Assembly: GCA_964537995.1 (NCBI GenBank)
Contig: CAZICW010000036.1
Coordinates: 1-15,926, forward strand
Length of the DNA stretch: 15,926 bases
Direction of reading: 5' to 3'
From: JAFLUQ01 sp964537995
GTDB lineage: Bacteria > Bacillota > Clostridia > UMGS1883
A model generated the notes under the pieces. It saw only the letters and a program-made list of their open reading frames with translations. It was not told the DNA's origin and searched no databases. The position numbers were made by a program, and so were the translations under genes. Every line of letters starts with the position of its first letter. Position 1 is the stretch's first letter. This document shows, one piece after another, positions 1 through 6,884 of the stretch.

Positions 1-45
1 TTGCTGCTCGACGAAAAGGCTGTTTTCTTTTTTTCCGTCCAAGTA

Positions 46-74
46 TTGCATTTTATGAAAGTTTGTGGTAAAAT
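46..74 (+). promoter_or_regulatory. Sigma-A promoter of uppP
   Basis: A -35 box TTGCAT (46-51) and a -10 box TAAAAT (69-74) are separated by 17 nt. A TGG triplet directly upstream of the -10 makes it an extended -10 promoter. Transcription would start near 81, giving a leader of about 24 nt that contains only the ribosome binding site GCGGAGG (about 90-96), 8 nt before the ATG at 105. Nothing in the leader suggests further control. Confidence 0.7.
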
Positions 75-104
75 ACTATCAGAAAAAAAGCGGAGGTTTA
101 CATA

Positions 105-941
105 ATGAACATAATAAAGGCTGTAATTTTAGGTCTTATTCAGGGAATAACCGAGTTTTTGCCCGTTTCAAGCTCGGGGCATCTCGCCATAGCGGGAAAG
201 ATTATGGGCATAGATCCGGAAGCCGACAGTCTGCTGTCATTCAACATTTTTTTGCACGTCGCAACGCTGGCGGCGGTATTCATTGTTTACCGCAAGGATA
301 TTTTCTGTATGATAAAGGCGTTTTTCTCAATGCTCGGCGACCTTTTTTCGGGCAAAGGCTTGGGGCTTGCAAAGGATATGTACCGCAGGCTTGTGATTAT
401 GCTGATTATCGGCACAATCCCCGCGGTAATCGCAGCTTTGTCGCCGCTGGGGGACGTAATTGAAAATCCTCCGCTGTGGCTCGTCGGGATTTTCCTTATG
501 ATAACCGCGTTGCTTTTGTTTGCAAGCGACCGCGTGGGCGGCGGCTCGAAAACCCTTGAAAGCATGGGAATGAAGGACGCGCTTGTCGTCGGGTGCTTTC
601 AGGCTGTCGGAACCCTTCCGGGCATAAGCCGCAGCGGAAGCACAATAGTCGGGGGGTTGTTTTCCAAGCTCGACAAAAACGCAGCCGTGCGATTTTCGTT
701 TTTGTTGTCAATTCCGGCTATTCTCGGAGCCTTGGTGCTGGACATCGGGAGTCTTTTCGGCGAAACGGCGCAGCTATCGCCGATTCCGTGTATAGTCGCC
801 GGTATGCTTGTCGCGGGAGTAAGCGGCTACTTCGCAATCAAATTTATGCTCGGCATCGTGCGCAAAAGCAAGCTGTCCGTGTTCTCGGTTTACTGTGTTC
901 TTGCCGGTATCGCGGCGATAATTTTGAATTTTGCGCTTTAA
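105..941 (+). CDS. uppP: Undecaprenyl-diphosphatase UppP (BacA family)
   Basis: Integral membrane phosphatase that converts undecaprenyl diphosphate to undecaprenyl phosphate, returning the lipid carrier to peptidoglycan and teichoic acid synthesis; overexpression gives bacitracin resistance in other bacteria. The 278-aa length is normal for the family. The (E/Q)xxxE motif is Q13-E17, followed by the PVSSSGH signature at residues 20-26 with the conserved His26. The second signature PGISRSGST spans 172-180 with Arg176. The rest is strongly hydrophobic, with about eight membrane segments. The ATG at 105 is supported by GCGGAGG 8 nt upstream. It has its own promoter and is followed on the same strand by ftsK after 108 nt without an obvious terminator, so some co-transcription is possible. 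Identification from the motifs is firm; the link to ftsK is inference. Confidence 0.97.
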   Translation: MNIIKAVILGLIQGITEFLPVSSSGHLAIAGKIMGIDPEADSLLSFNIFLHVATLAAVFIVYRKDIFCMIKAFFSMLGDLFSGKGLGLAKDMYRRLVIMLIIGTIPAVIAALSPLGDVIENPPLWLVGIFLMITALLLFASDRVGGGSKTLESMGMKDALVVGCFQAVGTLPGISRSGSTIVGGLFSKLDKNAAVRFSFLLSIPAILGALVLDIGSLFGETAQLSPIPCIVAGMLVAGVSGYFAIKFMLGIVRKSKLSVFSVYCVLAGIAAIILNFAL

Positions 942-965
942 GTAAGGCGTATCTGCCGCGAAAAA

Positions 966-998
966 TCTCTTATCGTTTCTTGCTCCGCAGATAAGAGA
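966..998 (+). other. Perfect 9-bp hairpin in the uppP-ftsK gap, no U-tract
   Basis: TCTCTTATC (966-974) and GATAAGAGA (990-998) form a perfect 9-bp stem with a 15-nt loop. No T-run follows, so it is a poor intrinsic terminator. The loop contains TGCTCCGC (981-988), which is exactly complementary to GCGGAGCA (1024-1031), seven nt upstream of the GGAG ribosome binding site of ftsK. A competing 7-bp pairing joins TATCTGC (950-956) to GCAGATA (987-993). The element could be a pseudoknot or alternating leader structure, or an RNA-processing site; this is inference. Confidence 0.5.
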
Positions 999-1049
999 CA
1001 GACTCGATTGTCACCGTGTGTACGCGGAGCAGGAAATGGAGATACAAAT

Positions 1050-3743
1050 ATGGCTAAATCCAAAAATACTTCAAAGGGCGCTTCTTCATCCGCGAAGAAG
1101 CAGGTGCGCCGCAGCAAGGCTTCTTCTTCCGCGTCGGCTTCGGCGAAGAAAAAGAACGCGGAGGGACTTCAGCCGCGCACAAAGCAGGAGATAAAGGCTA
1201 TAATCTTTGTTTTTCTTTGCTTTATGCTCGCAATGAGCTATTACACCCCGTTTTTCGGCATAGTCGGCAGCTTTATCAAAAATCTCGGTATGTTCTTTTT
1301 CGGGCTGACGGCATATATAATTCCCGTTTTTGCGGTTATCGCAGGCGTGCATATGCTTATAAAAGGGACGATTAAGCCCCACGTTCACCGCTACGTCGCG
1401 GCGATTCTCGCGTGCGTTTGCGTAAGCGGGCTGCTTGCCGTACACGCTTACCGTATGAATCCCACGCTTTTCGGCTCGGGCTATACTGCCGAGGCATTGG
1501 AAGCGGCTCAGGCGCGGAATCCCGATTTGCAGATTTACAAATATTCAGGCTTTATTGATTTGCTGGAAGGTATTGTCAGCTCCGCAAAAAACGGCAGCGG
1601 CGGCGGAATTGCCGGCTATCTTGCCTCAATACTGTTTATACGCATTATTTCTCCGATCGGAACAACGGTGCTGCTTTGGGCGTTGCTGTTGGTTTTTGCC
1701 GCGCTCGCGACCGGCAAGGCTCCTTTCCTGCGCATGGTAGACCTTATACGCGCGGGAATCGAGCGCGTACAGGAAAGGGACGAGGGCGAGGATGCGGTGC
1801 TTCCGCCGTTCGGCGAATTGGAAGAGGTGAACTACGGCGTGCAAAAGAAGCCCGCCGAGCCTGAACGCAAAACCGAGAAAAAGAAGGAACCCGTAAAAAA
1901 GAAAGGGGTTAGCGCCATATCCGCCGCTTTGAAGGAAAAGCTCTCCCGCAAAGATGAAGCCGAAGCAAAAAAGCCGACGGCAAAGAGCGGCGCGAAAAGC
2001 AAAAAGACCGCTTCCGGAAAAAGCAAGGGCGGCGCTTCGGCCAAAAGCAAAAAAGACTCCGAAAAGCAGGGCAGCGCAAGAAAGCTTGAGCCTGAAATTG
2101 TTGTTCCGCAGGAAAATTCGGACGAAAATCAAGTCAAAATTAAAATGTTTGACGGCAATGCCTCCGCCGGAGCGGATATTCCCGACGACATAAAGGAGCT
2201 TGCAATGGCGGAGAGCGGAGCCGTGCAGGAAAACAATGAGGACACCTCCCCTATTCCCGTCACCGACGACGAAATAGAAACAGACTACATTCCCTATCGG
2301 TTCCCGCCGCTCAATCTGCTTGGGCGCGAAAAGCTGGTCAAGGAAGCCGTCACAACCCACGACGACATACGCCGCATGGGGCAAAAGCTTGTCGAAACGC
2401 TTGAATCCTTCGGCGTGAAGGTCAAAATCAACGAAATTGTCAAGGGTCCGGCTATAACCCGTTTTGAAATTTCTCCCGCTCCGGGCGTAAAGGTTAACAA
2501 AATTGTCAATCTTGCCAACGATATAGCGTTGAACCTTGCGGCGGTATCTGTACGAGTAATCGCTCCTATTCCGGGGAAAGCCGCCGTCGGAATTGAAATT
2601 CCCAACGATAAAATTGCCACGGTACGGCTGCGCGACGTCATAGATACGGACGCGTTCAAAAACTTCAAAAGCAAGACGGCTTTTGCCCTCGGCAAAGATG
2701 TAAACGGGCGTGTTATAATTGCCGACATTTCCAAAATGCCCCATCTCCTGATTGCGGGCGCGACGGGCAGCGGAAAATCGGTTTGCATAAATTCGCTTAT
2801 AACAAGCATTATGTATAAAGCCGATCCCAACGAAGTAAAAATGATAATGATTGACCCGAAGGTCGTAGAGCTGGGAGTTTACAACGGCATCCCGCACCTT
2901 CTTATTCCGGTGGTGACCGATCCGCGGCGGGCGGCGGGCGCGCTGAACTGGGCGGTGCAGGAAATGGTGAAGCGCTACAGGCTGTTTGCCGAAAACAATG
3001 TGCGCAACCTTTCGGGCTACAATGAGCTTGCCGAGGTTAACGGCGACCGCAAGCTGGAACAGATTATCATAATCGTGGACGAGCTTGCCGATCTTATGAT
3101 GGTCAGCGCGAAGGAAGTCGAGGACAGCATCTGCCGTCTGGCACAGATGGCGCGCGCGGCGGGAATGTATCTTGTAATAGCGACGCAGCGGCCGTCGGTT
3201 GACGTTATTACGGGACTTATAAAGGCAAACATACCGAGCAGAATCGCGTTCTCGGTTTCCAACCAGATTGACAGCCGTACAATTCTCGATATGGGCGGCG
3301 CGGAAAAGCTTCTCGGACGCGGCGATATGCTTTATTTGCCGATGGGCGCAAACACCCCCACGAGAATACAGGGAGCCTTTGTTTCCGACGCGGAGACGGA
3401 GGCAATTGTGGAATATGTGAAGCAAGACTTTGACGCGAAGTACGACGAGGATATAATTGAGCATATTGAGCGCGGCGCGGAAAGCGACAGGGATCGAGAG
3501 GAAAATGCGGGCGATGCCGACGAAATGCTTCCGGCGGCAATGCAGGCCGTTGTCGAAGCGGGACAGGCAAGCGCGTCGCTGCTTCAGCGCAGGCTCAAGG
3601 TAGGCTATGCGCGTGCGGGGAGGCTGATTGATCAGCTTGAGGAGCGCGGAATCATAGGCCCTCACGAGGGCAGCAAGCCCCGCGCGGTGCTGATAAGCCG
3701 CAGTCAGCTTATGGAGCTGGAGGCTTCGGGCAAGGAGCTGTAA
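1050..3743 (+). CDS. ftsK: DNA translocase, FtsK/SpoIIIE family
   Basis: Septum-anchored, ATP-driven, double-strand DNA pump that clears chromosome from the closing septum; in spore formers the SpoIIIE member moves the chromosome into the forespore. The 897 residues comprise a Lys/Ser/Ala-rich cytoplasmic tail (1-48), about four membrane segments (about 49-68, 79-104, 114-134, 188-221), a charged low-complexity linker (about 235-415), the alpha/beta motor domain, and a C-terminal winged-helix gamma domain (about 824-885). Walker A GATGSGKS is at 570-577 and Walker B ends at D677-E678; ATQRPSVDVITG (711-722) and SNQIDSRTILD (737-747) are family hallmarks. I chose ATG 1050 because GGAG (1038-1041) lies 8 nt upstream; an in-frame TTG at 1008 has no such support and would add 14 residues. 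FtsK and SpoIIIE cannot be told apart here. Two histone-H1-like basic tracts (1-40 and about 305-345) are unusual. Confidence 0.96.
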   Translation: MAKSKNTSKGASSSAKKQVRRSKASSSASASAKKKNAEGLQPRTKQEIKAIIFVFLCFMLAMSYYTPFFGIVGSFIKNLGMFFFGLTAYIIPVFAVIAGVHMLIKGTIKPHVHRYVAAILACVCVSGLLAVHAYRMNPTLFGSGYTAEALEAAQARNPDLQIYKYSGFIDLLEGIVSSAKNGSGGGIAGYLASILFIRIISPIGTTVLLWALLLVFAALATGKAPFLRMVDLIRAGIERVQERDEGEDAVLPPFGELEEVNYGVQKKPAEPERKTEKKKEPVKKKGVSAISAALKEKLSRKDEAEAKKPTAKSGAKSKKTASGKSKGGASAKSKKDSEKQGSARKLEPEIVVPQENSDENQVKIKMFDGNASAGADIPDDIKELAMAESGAVQENNEDTSPIPVTDDEIETDYIPYRFPPLNLLGREKLVKEAVTTHDDIRRMGQKLVETLESFGVKVKINEIVKGPAITRFEISPAPGVKVNKIVNLANDIALNLAAVSVRVIAPIPGKAAVGIEIPNDKIATVRLRDVIDTDAFKNFKSKTAFALGKDVNGRVIIADISKMPHLLIAGATGSGKSVCINSLITSIMYKADPNEVKMIMIDPKVVELGVYNGIPHLLIPVVTDPRRAAGALNWAVQEMVKRYRLFAENNVRNLSGYNELAEVNGDRKLEQIIIIVDELADLMMVSAKEVEDSICRLAQMARAAGMYLVIATQRPSVDVITGLIKANIPSRIAFSVSNQIDSRTILDMGGAEKLLGRGDMLYLPMGANTPTRIQGAFVSDAETEAIVEYVKQDFDAKYDEDIIEHIERGAESDRDREENAGDADEMLPAAMQAVVEAGQASASLLQRRLKVGYARAGRLIDQLEERGIIGPHEGSKPRAVLISRSQLMELEASGKEL

Positions 3744-3753
3744 GGCTTGCGCA

Positions 3754-3790
3754 AGAACGGGGCCGCGGAATTTTCGCAGTCCCGTTTTCC
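3754..3790 (+). terminator. Candidate intrinsic terminator after ftsK
   Basis: Thirteen nt after the ftsK stop codon, AACGGG (3756-3761) pairs with CCCGTT (3781-3786). The stem extends with wobble pairs to about 9 bp, and GCG (3765-3767) can pair with CGC (3775-3777) inside the loop. The T-tail is short (TTTT then CC), so termination may be incomplete. Confidence 0.45.
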
Positions 3791-3837
3791 GCATTAAGCT
3801 CCCATGTCCTTATCGGACGACAGCAAAAATATCGCAC

Positions 3838-3867
3838 AAAAAAACGCCCAAAAAAGCTTGCGTTTTT
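3838..3867 (+). terminator. Second stem-loop before the UPF0237 promoter, A/T-flanked
   Basis: AAAAACGC (3840-3847) and GCGTTTTT (3860-3867) form a perfect 8-bp stem with a 12-nt loop; the 3' arm ends in five T and the 5' arm is preceded by more A, so the element is symmetrical. It would act as a backup terminator for ftsK read-through and insulate the downstream promoter at about 3881. AT pairs dominate, so stability is modest. Confidence 0.5.
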
Positions 3868-3880
3868 GCCGAAAAAGCGG

Positions 3881-3907
3881 TTGATTATTTTTGAAAAATG
3901 TTATAAT
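3881..3907 (+). promoter_or_regulatory. Extended -10 sigma-A promoter for the UPF0237-UPF0210-antiporter operon
   Basis: The -10 box is a consensus TATAAT (3902-3907) preceded by TGT, giving an extended -10. The best -35 is TTGATT (3881-3886) at a short 15-nt spacing, which extended -10 promoters tolerate. The spacer holds an odd palindrome, ATTTTT-G-AAAAAT (3887-3899), which could be an operator or simply AT-rich promoter DNA. The start would be near 3914, and GGAGG (3939-3943) then lies 7 nt before the ATG at 3951. Confidence 0.7.
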
Positions 3908-3950
3908 ATATAAAATATATGAATAAAAGCACAAAAACGGAGGAAAACCT

Positions 3951-4220
3951 ATGAAAGCAGTTATAACCGTTGTCGGCAAGGACAAAACGGGAATTATAGC
4001 GAGAGTGAGCGGTTTTTTGTATGAAAGCGGCATAAATATTCTCGATATAAGTCAAACGATAATGCAGGATACATTTGCCATGATAACCCTTATTGACACG
4101 ACAAACAGCAAGCGGGAGCTTTCCGAGCTCAAAGCGGGACTGGAAAAGGTGGGAGAGGAGCTGGGAGTTTCCATTTCAATCCAGCGTGAAGACCTTTTTA
4201 ATTCCATGCACCGAATTTAA
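3951..4220 (+). CDS. ACT-domain protein, UPF0237 family
   Basis: Small soluble protein of 89 aa that is essentially one ACT domain, a fold that usually binds amino acids or other small ligands and acts as a regulatory subunit. The N-terminus reads VITVVGKDKTGIIARVSGFL (about residues 4-23), the typical ACT strand plus Gly-rich turn and helix, followed by INILDISQTIMQ (28-39) and a second beta-alpha-beta half. Length and sequence match UPF0237, which as I recall occurs next to UPF0210 in many Firmicutes, actinobacteria and archaea. GGAGG lies 7 nt upstream of the ATG. UPF0210 follows after 19 nt. Resemblance to GcvR-type regulators is at the domain level only; there is no DNA-binding part. The ligand and function are unknown, and a regulatory role for the next gene is inference. 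Confidence 0.93.
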   Translation: MKAVITVVGKDKTGIIARVSGFLYESGINILDISQTIMQDTFAMITLIDTTNSKRELSELKAGLEKVGEELGVSISIQREDLFNSMHRI

Positions 4221-4239
4221 GAAGGGAAGGAATGAAACC

Positions 4240-5598
4240 ATGCTTAGCATAAGCCCCGTTGAAATAATCGAAACCATAAATATGATAAAGGACGAGCACC
4301 TCGATATACGCACGATAACCATGGGAATTTCCCTGTTTGACTGCATGAGCGACGACTGGAAGAGGGGCAGCGTCATGGTGTACGACAAAATAACCCGATT
4401 AGCCGAAAATCTTGTTTCCACAGGTGAGCAGATAGAAGCCGAGTATGGGATTCCGATTGTGAACAAGCGGATTTCCGTCACGCCAATTTCCATGATAAGC
4501 GCCCCCTGCGGTCACAGCATTGAGTTTGCGCGTATGCTTGACAAGGCGGCAAAAGCTACGGGGGTCAATTTTCTCGGAGGCTACAGCGCGCTTGTGGCAA
4601 AGGGCTACACCAAGGCGGACTATGAATTTATAGAATCCATTCCCGAGGCGCTTGCCGAAACGGAGCTGCTTTGCTCGTCGGTCAATGTCGCCACTACAAA
4701 GGCGGGAATAAACATGGACGCGGTGCGGCACATGGGCAAAATTATCAAGCGCACAGCCGAGAACACAGCCGAAAGCGGCGGGTTCGGCTGTGCGAAGCTT
4801 GTTGTGTTCGCGAATGCGGTCGAGGACAATCCGTTCATGGCGGGGGCTTTTCACGGTACGGGCGAACCGGAATGTGTTATAAATGTCGGCGTAAGCGGCC
4901 CGGGAGTTGTGAAATGCGCGCTTGAAAAGGTGAAGGGACAGCCCTTCGGCACGGTTGCCGAAACAATAAAGAAAACCGCCTTTAAAATAACCCGTATGGG
5001 GCAAATGGTCGCCGAGGAAGCCAGCAAGCGGCTCAACGTACCGTTCGGCATCGTGGATTTGTCTCTCGCGCCGACGCCGGCAAGAGGCGACAGTGTAGCT
5101 CATATACTTGAGGAAATGGGTCTGGAAATATGCGGAACCCACGGTACGACGGCAGCGTTGGCGTTATTAAACGACGCCGTTAAAAAGGGCGGCGTCATGG
5201 CAAGCAGCTATGTCGGCGGACTGAGCGGCGCGTTTATTCCCGTAAGCGAGGACGCGGGCATGATTGACGCCGCGAAGGAAGGCAGCTTAACGCTTGACAA
5301 GCTTGAAGCGATGACTTGCGTTTGCAGCGTCGGGCTTGATATGATAGCCGTTCCCGGGGATACTCCCGCCGAAACCATAAGCGGAATCATTGCCGATGAG
5401 GCCGCCATAGGCATGATAAACACAAAAACAACCGCCGTCCGCATAATCCCCGCCGTGGGAAAAGCCGTCGGCGACGAGGTTCGCTTCGGCGGTCTTCTGG
5501 GAACCGCGCCCGTTATGCCTGTCAAAAAAGGAAGCTGCGCGGATTTCATCGCGCGCGGAGGACGAATCCCCGCGCCTATCCACAGCTTAAAGAACTGA
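4240..5598 (+). CDS. UPF0210/DUF711 family protein (PFL-like)
   Basis: Cytosolic protein of 452 aa, the usual length for UPF0210 (DUF711), a family annotated as resembling the pyruvate formate-lyase barrel; I know of no settled function. Conserved blocks include SAPCGHSIEFA (about 87-97), NFLGGYSALV (108-117), VGVSGPGVV (about 211-219), DLSLAPTPARGDSVAH (about 275-290), GTHGTTAALA (about 301-310), and a Gly-rich C-terminal half ending near GGLLGTAPVMPVKKGSC. I see no glycyl-radical motif of the true PFL type. The open frame extends upstream inside the ACT gene, but the real start is ATG 4240, with GGAAGG (4225-4230) 9 nt before it. It sits 19 nt after the ACT gene and 22 nt before the antiporter gene, so the three are likely one transcript. 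Family assignment is confident; biochemical role unknown. Confidence 0.94.
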   Translation: MLSISPVEIIETINMIKDEHLDIRTITMGISLFDCMSDDWKRGSVMVYDKITRLAENLVSTGEQIEAEYGIPIVNKRISVTPISMISAPCGHSIEFARMLDKAAKATGVNFLGGYSALVAKGYTKADYEFIESIPEALAETELLCSSVNVATTKAGINMDAVRHMGKIIKRTAENTAESGGFGCAKLVVFANAVEDNPFMAGAFHGTGEPECVINVGVSGPGVVKCALEKVKGQPFGTVAETIKKTAFKITRMGQMVAEEASKRLNVPFGIVDLSLAPTPARGDSVAHILEEMGLEICGTHGTTAALALLNDAVKKGGVMASSYVGGLSGAFIPVSEDAGMIDAAKEGSLTLDKLEAMTCVCSVGLDMIAVPGDTPAETISGIIADEAAIGMINTKTTAVRIIPAVGKAVGDEVRFGGLLGTAPVMPVKKGSCADFIARGGRIPAPIHSLKN

Positions 5599-5620
5599 TA
5601 TGTCGAGGTAAGACTTTTTT

Positions 5621-6820
5621 ATGGAAAGCTATGAAATATTCAAGGATCTGGCGATAATCATTGTCGCGGCAAAATTGTTCGGCGTGCTTGCGCGTAAGCT
5701 TAAGGCGCCGCAGGTTGTCGGAATGATAATTGCCGGAATTGTAATCGGTCCGAGCGTTCTCGGTCTTGTATCACAGAGCGATTATATATTGCAGACCGCC
5801 GAAATCGGCGTTATGCTGCTGATGTTCGAGGCAGGGCTCGGAACGGATTTGAGGGAGCTTGTAAAGACGGGGCCGGCGGCGCTGCTGGTCGCCTGCGCGG
5901 GAGTTTTTCTTCCGCTTGTCGGAGGCTATGTTCTTTTCAGCTGTATGTACGGCTTTTCCCCTCTCGGCAGCGCTGAATTTTACAAGGCTGTTTTTGTCGG
6001 CACAATTATGACGGCGACCTCGGTTTCCATAACCGTACAGGCGCTTATGGAGCTTGGGAAGCTTAAAACCAAGGTGGGAACACTGATTCTCAGCGCGGCA
6101 ATCATTGACGACATAATCGGCATAATTGTAATGACCTTTGTAATCGGCTTTAAAAATCCCTCCTCCGACCCATCGGGAGTTATTATAAGCACTCTGCTTT
6201 TTTTCGCGTTCTGCGCGGCATTCGGTTTTGCGTTTTATTATCTGTTCAAATTTTTGGACAAACGCTACGAGCATACGCGCCGCATACCGATTCTCGGACT
6301 GGCGCTCTGCTTCGGGTTTTCCTATGTTGCAGAACATTTTTTCGGCATTGCCGACATAACGGGTGCGTACATAGCGGGAATTATCCTATGCAACATACGC
6401 GACAGCGGCTATATTGCCGAAAAAATGGACATAAGCAGCTATATGCTCTTCGGCCCGGTATTTTTTGCGAGTATAGGGCTGAAAACCAATCTTTCCGCAA
6501 TTGATAAAAATATGCTTCTGTTTTCTCTGCTTTTTGTGCTTGTCGCACTGATAACAAAGATTATCGGCTGCGGAGCTGTGGCGAAGCTGTTCGGCTACAG
6601 CGGCGGCGACGCGCTGAAGGTCGGCGTCGGAATGATGACACGCGGAGAGGTTGCGCTTATTGTGGCGCAGAAGGGGCTTTCCGTCGGTTTGCTGGAGTCG
6701 GGGTATTTTACGGCGGTAATTTTGCTGATTGTAATATCCTCGGTCGCAACGCCGATTATTATGAAGCTGTTGTATAAGCGCGACGAAAGCGCGGCAATTC
6801 AGCGGCCGGAAAATATTTAA
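5621..6820 (+). CDS. Cation/proton antiporter, CPA2 (KefB/NapA-like) family
   Basis: Inner-membrane protein of 399 aa with about 12-13 hydrophobic helices, expected to exchange Na+ or K+ for protons. The helix-4 unwound segment TATSVS is at 131-136, and the ion-binding pair Asp163-Asp164 lies in SAAIIDDIIG (158-167), the electrogenic-type DD motif. FGPVFFASIGLKTN (277-290) and MTRGEVALIVAQKG (339-352) are family hallmarks. There is no C-terminal RCK/TrkA-N domain, so it is the short form without nucleotide gating. The ribosome binding site GAGG (5605-5608) is 12 nt upstream, which is long, so translation may depend on coupling with UPF0210 22 nt upstream. Ion specificity cannot be read from sequence. 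It is followed by a strong bidirectional terminator. Confidence 0.92.
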   Translation: MESYEIFKDLAIIIVAAKLFGVLARKLKAPQVVGMIIAGIVIGPSVLGLVSQSDYILQTAEIGVMLLMFEAGLGTDLRELVKTGPAALLVACAGVFLPLVGGYVLFSCMYGFSPLGSAEFYKAVFVGTIMTATSVSITVQALMELGKLKTKVGTLILSAAIIDDIIGIIVMTFVIGFKNPSSDPSGVIISTLLFFAFCAAFGFAFYYLFKFLDKRYEHTRRIPILGLALCFGFSYVAEHFFGIADITGAYIAGIILCNIRDSGYIAEKMDISSYMLFGPVFFASIGLKTNLSAIDKNMLLFSLLFVLVALITKIIGCGAVAKLFGYSGGDALKVGVGMMTRGEVALIVAQKGLSVGLLESGYFTAVILLIVISSVATPIIMKLLYKRDESAAIQRPENI

Positions 6821-6840
6821 GCCGGCGCTTTTCTCCAAAT

Positions 6841-6873
6841 AAAAAAACCAAGGATCATCCCTTGGCTTTTTTA
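6841..6873. terminator. Bidirectional intrinsic terminator between convergent operons
   Basis: CCAAGG (6848-6853) and CCTTGG (6860-6865) form a GC-containing stem with a 6-nt loop. Seven A precede the stem (6841-6847) and TTTTTT follows it (6867-6872), so both strands read as stem plus U-tract. It lies 21 nt beyond the antiporter stop (+) and 12 nt beyond the S41 protease stop (-), the expected place for a shared terminator. Confidence 0.88.
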
Positions 6874-6884
6874 TTGTCAATATA

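Noticed and set aside
13..40. GAAAA...TTTTC plus a T-run near the window start as a terminator of an upstream gene
   Set aside because: The stem is only 5 AT-rich pairs and the upstream gene is not in the window, so it cannot be judged.
1008..1049. TTG start for ftsK adding 14 residues
   Set aside because: No ribosome binding site precedes it, whereas ATG 1050 has GGAG at the right distance.
1626..3794. A very long open frame (722 codons) on the minus strand opposite ftsK
   Set aside because: It has the low-complexity Arg/Ala/His-rich composition of an antisense shadow, no ribosome binding site and no recognisable domain, while the + strand frame is a clear FtsK.
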